From positions 24,926,563 through 24,990,562 of the forward strand of contig CP141145.1 in the NCBI GenBank assembly GCA_035235625.1: a stretch of DNA of 64,000 bases, written 5' to 3'. This document shows positions 56,936 through 64,000 of this stretch, piece by piece. How positions within the stretch are numbered: the first letter of the stretch is position 1; each line of letters begins with the position of its first letter. The notes beneath the pieces were generated by a model, which was given only the letters and a program-made list of their open reading frames with translations, searched no databases and had not been told where the DNA came from. This DNA is from Saururus chinensis (lineage: Eukaryota > Streptophyta > Magnoliopsida > Piperales > Saururaceae). A program made the position numbers and the translations under genes.

Positions 56936-58374
56936 TAGGGGTGTGAACAAGTTAAGCTGAGCTAAGTATTGAGCTTATTCAACTTGAACTTGTATTTCTC
57001 AAGTTTGGCTCGAAGCTCGAACAAGCTCGAAATTTTTTGTTCTAGCTCGACTCAAATTGAAAATCCAGAGCTCAGCTCAAGCTCGAGTTTGAACTGTAAT
57101 AAGTGAATTATGAGCCTAAGCTCAAACTATTCTTAAACTAAAAAGAATAGTAAAATATATCTAAATCTAAAGTATATGAAGTATCACACACAGTAAGATG
57201 TTTTCAATATTAAATATTAATAAATATACTTCAATAAGTATTAAGACTACACCTTGAACAATTGACTATAGTTACTATGAAAGAAAAAACTATGACAAAT
57301 GAGTTCTTATTATACTTTCAGTTGCTCCAAAAAGGCATCACTACCATTTTCCTCTCTTTATGTGCATATAATCACTAAAAAAGAAACAAAAATAGAAACT
57401 CTCTTAGGTAGTATTATATCTACTTATTTGTATCTTCTTTTTTTTACATTCTTATAAATCACTCATAAAAGAACTATTCATCAACCTTAGTGTGCCTCTA
57501 AATAATTTCAAGTACATATAAAAAGATAAATAGTCTATAAACTGGGGGACTCATGCTTCAACGTTTGAAAAAATAATTTAATTATTCTGTTGTAAACTAA
57601 GGCTAGTCTCCCTAGTATTATGCTTCTTTTAAAAGAGTTCTTAAGTATATTAGTGTGATATCATATTAACCCTTCGTCCTATATTAATAGCTCCATTTGG
57701 TTTTTCAATTGAACTAATTTTAGATTATATTAAAAACCAAATAGAGCTATTATTTTGGGATAAAAGGAGTATATTAATGTTTGTGGCTTTAAAATTTTTA
57801 TTTTTTAAAAAATATATTTCATACATATAAATTATATATCAATTACAATTTAATGAGGATGTATATCATAGAAAAATTTTATATGAGTTTGGGTTCATAC
57901 ACGCCTAGACATCATAGGTCATCAGATCGAGATCCAAGGGCACAAAGGGACATAAACTAATCTACCACTTGAGTTATGTGTGCTCTCGGATAAAAATCTA
58001 AGGGTGCATGATGTCAAGACTCATGCAGTTGCACATGAGCCTAGGCTCAAATAAATGGGTCTCATTTATCATATATGATACATGGTATTGGTGAATATAT
58101 GTTATTATATGTCTTATCAAATATGTCATAAATTTATACTTAAATTAATAATTATATCTATATAAATATACATATATTATTTATTTTATATATATATTAT
58201 TTATATATAATTTTAAAATTATACTTAGGTGGTTAGTTTCATTCGAGCTAAGCCAAGCAAGGGTAGGCTCAAACTCGGCTCATACCTATTTGAACTTGAA
58301 TAGAATTCGATTTGGGCCGAGCCGAGCCAAGCCGGGCCTGCTCGACAAGCTGGCTCGACTCATTAACAGCCCTA
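56936..58374. mobile_element. Non-autonomous hAT element with a nested MITE
   Basis: Ends TAGGGGTGTGAACAAGTTAA and, on the complement, TAGGGCTGTTAATGAGTCGA, the plant hAT type with GAGCTCGA-rich subterminal sequence (many AGCTCGA / TCGAGCT words at both ends). Flanking GCTAAGAG (56928-56935) and ACTAAGAG (58375-58382) match at 7 of 8. 1,439 bp with no transposase. A Stowaway-like MITE (57669-57771) is inside. Confidence 0.8.
57669..57771. mobile_element. Short Stowaway-like MITE nested in the hAT element
   Basis: CCCTTCGTCCTATATTAATA...GCTCCATTTGG and its inverted partner CCAAATAGAGCTATTA...GGGATAAAAGGAG, followed by TA. About 103 bp, almost entirely inverted repeat. Confidence 0.65.
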
Positions 58375-58382
58375 ACTAAGAG

Positions 58383-59924
58383 ATTGTCCTAAACAACTAT
58401 CACAAGTTCATTGTCATAGAGAAGAGAGAAGGATATAGGGATAACCAATAATAATAGCAAAAACACACATAAAGTTGGCAAAACTGATAAAGTCTAACTG
58501 TGTATTTAGAGGATAAGCACTTTTTTTACGTTTGGACTGAATTGGGTCAAATCTTGGATTAGATCACTTAAATTGTGGTTTAATCATTGTCTTCTAACAT
58601 TTGGATGAGCAAGAGTTGTGCTCAAGAGATTTTTGTACATTGGTACAAATCTTATGGCCAAATGGCATTGATCATGAGAAATTATTAAGTGGAAGTCTAC
58701 TGATCTACCAAGTGGCTAGTGGATCATTTCATTCAGTTTTTGCATCAGTGTCAAAATGTGAAATCAATCAAATTTGAATGGATTAAAACGTGTTAAATAG
58801 TGACTGGGCTTATGCACCATGTGACTTGTGCATCGGTCCTAGCCTACTGGATAACTTTTAGGTGATTATGGTGTTAAACAATGAAAACTGAAGTTTTATT
58901 CCTCAAAATAATAAAATCAACTGTCAGTGGATACAAAGGACCCGTCAACTGAAATTCAATGCAAGACTTTCAAGCATTGGGCCGATTGTTAGGAAGATCA
59001 TACCTACAACTGAAAGGATGAGGAGTTGCTATCCCATATTTTAGTCAGCCCACCCTATTTATATACAAATATCTATCACTGCGTTAAAAGGGGTGAGCTG
59101 GCTAAAACAAAGCGCAGGAGACTTCTCACCCAACTGAAATTCAGAAGGACAAGGGACAAGTGCCTGCACCTGAAAAAGAATATGGATGGCCACCTTAAAG
59201 GCCTGGTTCAACAGCCAAAAGTTTGCAATTAGATGAGTAAAGAATAGTGCCGGAGTGATTAATGGACCAAAGCTTGAACAGCACCAAAAACGTTCTGCGA
59301 CTCAATTGGAAGAACTGCCTATCAACTTCCAAGAAGAGACCAGTGAACAATTGTAGACGACCCTCACTAACTGGTTGACCGCCTATAAAAGCAGCACGGC
59401 ACGAAGAAACTGAAAGAAGTAGGACTGCATTTAGAACCCCGATCCAATCTGTTTCGTATAAAATTGAATAGAGATGGACTCAGGTTAGGTTTAAGAAAAA
59501 AGTATCAATGTAATTTTTAGGTTAGGCTAGTTTTAACATGTAAAAAATTAAAAAACGGACAATTCAACTTTTGAGTTCCTAATTAACTCATAAAATTTTG
59601 TCTAATTTAAGTGGTATGAATTTTTTGAAATTTTATATAGATAAAACTGATTAATTATAGTGTTATTTTGGTTTGAATTATTAAAACCGACCAAACTTAA
59701 GATAGAATCTCAAATTTTATTTTAGTTCTTATATTTTTTGAATTTTATCAGGTTGGTTGGGCCTAAGAAATTTAGTTCCTATCCGGAGTTCCTATCTCAG
59801 GATAGGATAGGTTGGGTCGAACTTGATTGTTATCTCAAGTTGGGTCTAGTCTTACAAAACTGACCAGAGATGCAACCTTAAGAGAAAAAAAATTTACTTC
59901 TAAAAATGCAACGGTACAATCAGT
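58383..59924. other. Intergenic, no gene recognised
   Basis: 59030-59400 is less AT-rich and ends with a good TATA box (CCTATAAAAGCAGC, about 59381), which could belong to a lost LTR or an unknown transcript; nothing downstream supports a gene. Confidence 0.35.
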
Positions 59925-60473
59925 GACCACTCCTTGCTTAGTTGACCACTCCTGACAGAAGCTAGTGGAATTGGAGGAGAGCATAACTGATCTCTCACCC
60001 AAATGACAATAAGCTACTCGAAGTGCACCAGCTTGCTCATCAACCACTGAAAGAACAATTTGCAAATTAGAAGAGCCAATGGACATACTCTGGCTGACTG
60101 CGTAGCTCAGCAAAAACTAGTTGTTCAGGAATTCTGGAAATGGAGGGAAAACAACCAAGGCTCTATAACGTGCAAATGGATGCTTACATATGAACAGGAG
60201 GCCAGTTGAACTCACAAAATGCTTCTTAGGACCCCCACGGAAGAGCTGTGTTAATCCCAAATCAACAAAGGAGAAGCCTTCAGGTCCTTCACCAATTTAA
60301 ATAAAGATTGGTGATCCAACCTATAATGTGTAGAGTTCACATCAAATTCGCTTGGTACTCACCGCCTTCGGGTGGGAGGAGTTGGCTTGGTGTTTCACTA
60401 TATTCAATGTGACTAGTGTGTTACTATCCGAAGTGCGACTAAGTGCCCAATAAAACCCTCCAATTGGGTTTAG
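59925..60473. repeat. Repeat unit A, first copy (about 549 bp)
   Basis: Matches 62803-63341 at over 90% by eye, from GACCACTCCTTGCTTAGTTG to CTCCAATTGGGTTTA. The - strand has a moderately open frame (reading SMSIGSSNLQIVLSVVDEQA) with no family I recognise; it may be a captured exon. Confidence 0.85.
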
Positions 60474-60569
60474 ATTGGGAGAATACAAAAGTTTAGATTG
60501 GAAGAACATGTGGGCTTCACACAAAGTTCATTGGGGCCTACATGTTTTGTCCAATCAAAACACAAGAAA

Positions 60570-61247
60570 ATTAGGCGGGGGAGAAATTGGAGCAGGCGGG
60601 GGAGGGAAATTGGAGCGGGAAGAGGGGAGGGGGAGGGAAATTAGGCGGCGTGGAGGAAAATCTTCAATGTCTAATGTCCATCATCTGTGACTGCTCAAGC
60701 CGTCGCATACAACTTTATGCCGACTACGACGGTCCTCACTCGTCGCTATTGGTGCTGAGACCATTAGTGACGGTCTTTAGCCATCACTATTGGTGCTGAT
60801 ACCATCAGCATCAATTATTCTAGCCATCACATATGCTTTAATAGTGACGCCTTACACCTTTAATCATAGCCACTTGTGTTGAGACCATCAACAAGGTCCT
60901 CTATAGCCGTTGCACAGATGTGCAAAATTTTTCATCAACAATTATACTAAAAGGAAAATGATATTTTTACATTAAAAACTCACATGAGTTGCAATTGGTC
61001 TAGATAAGTGAGCTCATGTGAACTTTATAAGACCTTCTTGTGAAGTCCAATTAAAATGTTTATGTAAGTTTTTGTGGATGTTTTTGTTGTAAGAATATCA
61101 CTATCCATACTAAAATCATCAACGACAGTTAATTGTTGTCATTGCAAATAATGAGTAATAGCCATGGCTAAATTCGCAAATACTAAGTAATAGTGATGGC
61201 TTGTCAAGCCGTTGATATTTCTTGATGTTGACCTTTTTTTTGTAGTG
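60570..61247. mobile_element. CACTA-like right end, truncated
   Basis: It ends CTTTTTTTTGTAGTG (complement CACTACAAAAAAAAGG) at 61247. Inside are GGGGGAGGGAAATT tracts and repeated words such as GTGACGG, CCATCACTATTGG and GCTGA(G/T)ACCATCA, as in subterminal repeats of CACTA elements. No left end was found. Confidence 0.45.
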
Positions 61248-61249
61248 AC

Positions 61250-62167
61250 TAAAAAGTGGATAAAAAATTCAAAGAGTGGAGAGAAAGAGGGAAGAAGAGA
61301 AGAAAATTGAAGAAGAGGGGAAAAAGAGCTCCACTTCATAGCATGGTCAATAGCAGCAACCAACATGAACTCAAGCATGGCGGCTGATTGCTGCCGATGA
61401 GAAGTCCATCGATGAATGGTTTCAAAGTGTAGTGAAGTGGCACTAGGTTAGTGTAGAATAAGATATGTATATGTTTGTCCATGAGTAGGACTGGGATTTT
61501 ATTTATCAGGGGCTTCTTAAGGGAAAAGAATGACATCACTTTTTTAAAAATATTTTTAATCAATTAGCCAGGGCTATTTTAACACAAACTTAAATAGGGT
61601 TTTAAACCCTGTGTTGTGTACATCCACACACCTTCCGCCCGACTTTACCTTAGAGATTAGGATTAGCTATATTAGGCTACTTTCTTTATTTAATGCTTCA
61701 ATTTAATATATAATAAATTGTAGTTAAGAGAAGTTGATATGATGGATTGTAATGGACCATCTGGTGACCCCGCTGATTGATCGGGCTCACCAGTTGGCAT
61801 AATTTCCAAGGAGGGGCACGACCTACCTGTAAGGGTCGTCTTCTCCCTTGTTTGTTTTATGCAATTAAGAATTCAATTCTCTCCTTCTTCCCTTCGTCCA
61901 AAACTACTCCCTCCATTTCCCTTGTCGTGACGCGAGCGAAGTATCGTTCCTGCCCAACCCGGGCACAACACCCTGGTGAGGAATTGGGTATCCATAGGCA
62001 TGGAAGTGGAAGTCATGACTACTATGAAAGATGCTCAACATATTTTAGGAAGAATATATTCAAATAGATAAGGGTGAGGCAAGGGAAGAGATGAATAGGG
62101 TGTTCATGTAATTTTGCAAAGCAGCGGTAGAGAAGGTAAAAGGGGGGCAAAATTTGGGCAAAGATAT
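61250..62167. other. Intergenic, no gene recognised
   Basis: Includes a GC-richer part (61740-62000) with CCCGCTGATTGATCGGGCTC, a single copy of the dyad motif seen in the LTR regions. Possibly an LTR fragment; no ends are visible. Confidence 0.35.
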
Positions 62168-62802
62168 GGGAAAGCTTACCACCTCCTACAACAAGAAGTA
62201 ACCAAGCATGAAGCATATTTGATGGGAGGTTGCCACATCACCTAGAAATGGTGAGAAAGAAACTTGAGAATTGGATCCAACGGTTCCTATGTTTTCCCCC
62301 TCCACATGTCCTTTGGTCATGCAGTCTGGTATATGCATAAGAAATGTATAAAAACCCTTAATATTTAAGATTGATGGTATACATGCTAGCGCACGTTAGT
62401 GTCAAATCTCATAGATAAATTACTTTTATGCATGCCTAATACTAGGTGTATTGTAAGTAGAGAGCATAGAAAATGTTTTCCACTATGTAAATCATGTGTT
62501 GCTTCAAGTAAATGGCGCTACACCATATGTACGTATGATATGAAATGTCAGATACACCTATGTATTGGTATATCCAATGGTATCATTTAAAATGGAGAAT
62601 GCTACACATTGTCGATTCCATGATGAAGGGCTCCCATGCACAACAAAATTAATTTCTAGTAATGAAATTGGGCTGTGTGAGGGTCCAAGTTAAAATGATT
62701 ATATGACCACCTTAAAACGCAATGTATAGCATTCTCCATTTTAAAACGCTTATTTGATTCCCATAGTTACTTTTTAAGGGTCTTTAATGTTATCAACATG
62801 AC
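62168..62802. repeat. Repeat unit B, first copy
   Basis: Runs from GGGAAAGCTTACCAC to TCTTTAATGTTATCAACATGA and is repeated at 63342-63945. With unit A it forms a tandem of about 1.17 kb (B-A-B). Confidence 0.8.
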
Positions 62803-63341
62803 CACTCCTTGCTTAGTTGACCACTCCACTGAAAGAAGCTACAGGAATTGGAGCAGAGCATAACTGATCTACCACCCAAATGACAATAAGCTGCACCAGC
62901 TTGCTCATCAACCACTGAAAGAACAATTTGCATATTAGATGAGCCAATGGACATACTCTGGCTGACTGCGTAGCTCAGCAAAAACTAGCTGTTCAGGAAT
63001 TCTGGAAATGGAGGGAAAACAAACCAAGGCTCTATAACGTTCAAATGGATGCTTACATATGAACAGGAGGCTAGTTGAACTCACAAAATGCTTCTTAGGA
63101 CCCCCACGGAAGAGCTATGTTAATCCCAAATCAGCAAAGGAGAAGCCTTCAGGTCCTTCACCAATTTAAATAAAGATTGGTGATCCAACCTATAATGTGT
63201 AGAGTTCACATTGAATTCGCTTGGTACTCACCGCCTGTGGGTGGGAGGAGTTGGCTTGGTGTTTCACTATATTCAATGTGACTAGTGTATTACTATCCGA
63301 AGTGTGGCTAAGTGCCCAATAAAACCCTCCAATTGGGTTTA
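62803..63341. repeat. Repeat unit A, second copy
   Basis: Copy of 59925-60473 with a few small deletions (for example in the AAGCTACTCGAAGTGC region). It joins unit B at both sides. Confidence 0.85.
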
Positions 63342-63945
63342 CGGGAAAGCTTTCCACTTCGTGGTAAGAAAGAAACTTGGGAATTGGATCCAACGGTTCC
63401 TATGTTTTCCCCCTCCACATGTCCTCTGATTATGTAGTATGATTTATGCATAAGAAATAGATATAAGCCCTTGACATTTGAGATTAATGGTATATATGCT
63501 AGTGCACTTTAGCGTCAAATCTTATAGATAAATGACTTTTATGCATGCCTAATGCTGGTATATTGTAAGTAGAGAGCATAGAAAATGCTTCCCACTATGT
63601 AAATCACGTGTTGCTCCAAGTGAATGGTGCTACACCATATGTATCTATGATATGAAATGTTAGATACACTTATGTATTGGTATATCCAATGGTATCATTA
63701 GCCCGGAAGCATTTTAAGATCGTGTTACACATTAGTTATGCTAACGTGTGCATTGTTGATTTCATGATAAAGGGCTCTCATGCACAACACAATTACTTTC
63801 TAGTAATGAAATTGGGCTGTGTGAGGGTCCAAGTTAAAATGATTATATGATCACCTTAAAACACAATGTATAGCATTCTCCATTTTAAAACGCTTATTTG
63901 ATTCCCGTAGTTACTTTTTAAGGGTCTTTAATATTATCAACATGA
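63342..63945. repeat. Repeat unit B, second copy
   Basis: Copy of 62168-62802, about 85-90% alike by eye. It lacks about 50 bp near its start and has about 60 extra bp near 63700. The window ends just beyond it. Confidence 0.8.
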
Positions 63946-64000
63946 TAAATATATAAAGTAATATTGCAAATCCATATGTGTAGAGAGAGTAATGTTACTC

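Noticed and set aside
59381-59394. Promoter of an unrecognised gene (CCTATAAAAGCAGC)
   Set aside because: A good TATA box, but no open frame, splice pattern or domain follows within reach.
1-64000. tRNA, rRNA or organelle DNA
   Set aside because: I looked for tRNA-like B-box patterns and chloroplast-like gene blocks by eye and saw none I could support; a tRNAscan run would be decisive.

Overview
This is nuclear DNA from a flowering plant. It has spliced genes with GT-AG introns, AT-rich intergenic DNA, and a dense layer of plant transposons: Stowaway and PIF-like MITEs, hAT, CACTA and MULE elements, and Ty1/copia and Ty3/gypsy relics. I cannot name the species. Two kinds of intact host gene are supported: two tandem-type cytochrome P450 genes of the CYP71 clan on the + strand (1816-3935 and 27856-29684), and one RNA-directed DNA methylation factor of the IDN2/FDM (XS-XH) family on the - strand (six coding exons within 39047-46369, 634 codons with every splice junction in frame).

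Layout. 1-4.3 kb: P450 gene 1, whose promoter and start region is present in about three tandem copies. 4.3-6.45 kb: a TIR-bounded element carrying a broken fragment of a BRI1-like 2 receptor kinase gene. 6.8-13.2 kb: the 3' end of a copia element on the - strand; its LTR is split by a 5.4-kb CACTA-like element, which itself holds a hAT element (three nesting levels). 13.2-16.85 kb: a long LTR-like block with TG...CA ends. 17-25.8 kb: degraded LTR and copia pieces, MITEs and satellites. 27.8-29.7 kb: P450 gene 2. 32.1-37.5 kb: a fairly young but broken Ty3/gypsy chromovirus with two LTRs and matching target-site repeats. 39-48.8 kb: the FDM gene, whose introns hold a Pack-MULE with a 14-3-3 gene fragment, a near-palindromic MITE and a hAT element. 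49-64 kb: intergenic DNA with two more hAT elements, several tandem repeats and a duplicated 1.2-kb block.

How it fits together. The two P450 genes share exon structure, intron position and 3' flanks, so they come from a local duplication later spread apart by transposon insertions. The most notable theme is capture and rearrangement of host sequence by DNA transposons: a BRL2 fragment in one element, a 14-3-3 fragment in another, and the latter sits inside the largest intron of a gene whose family acts in small-RNA-directed silencing. Three LTR-type regions that look otherwise unrelated also share clusters of a GATCGATCGG dyad. All calls come from reading the sequence by eye; no database search was run.
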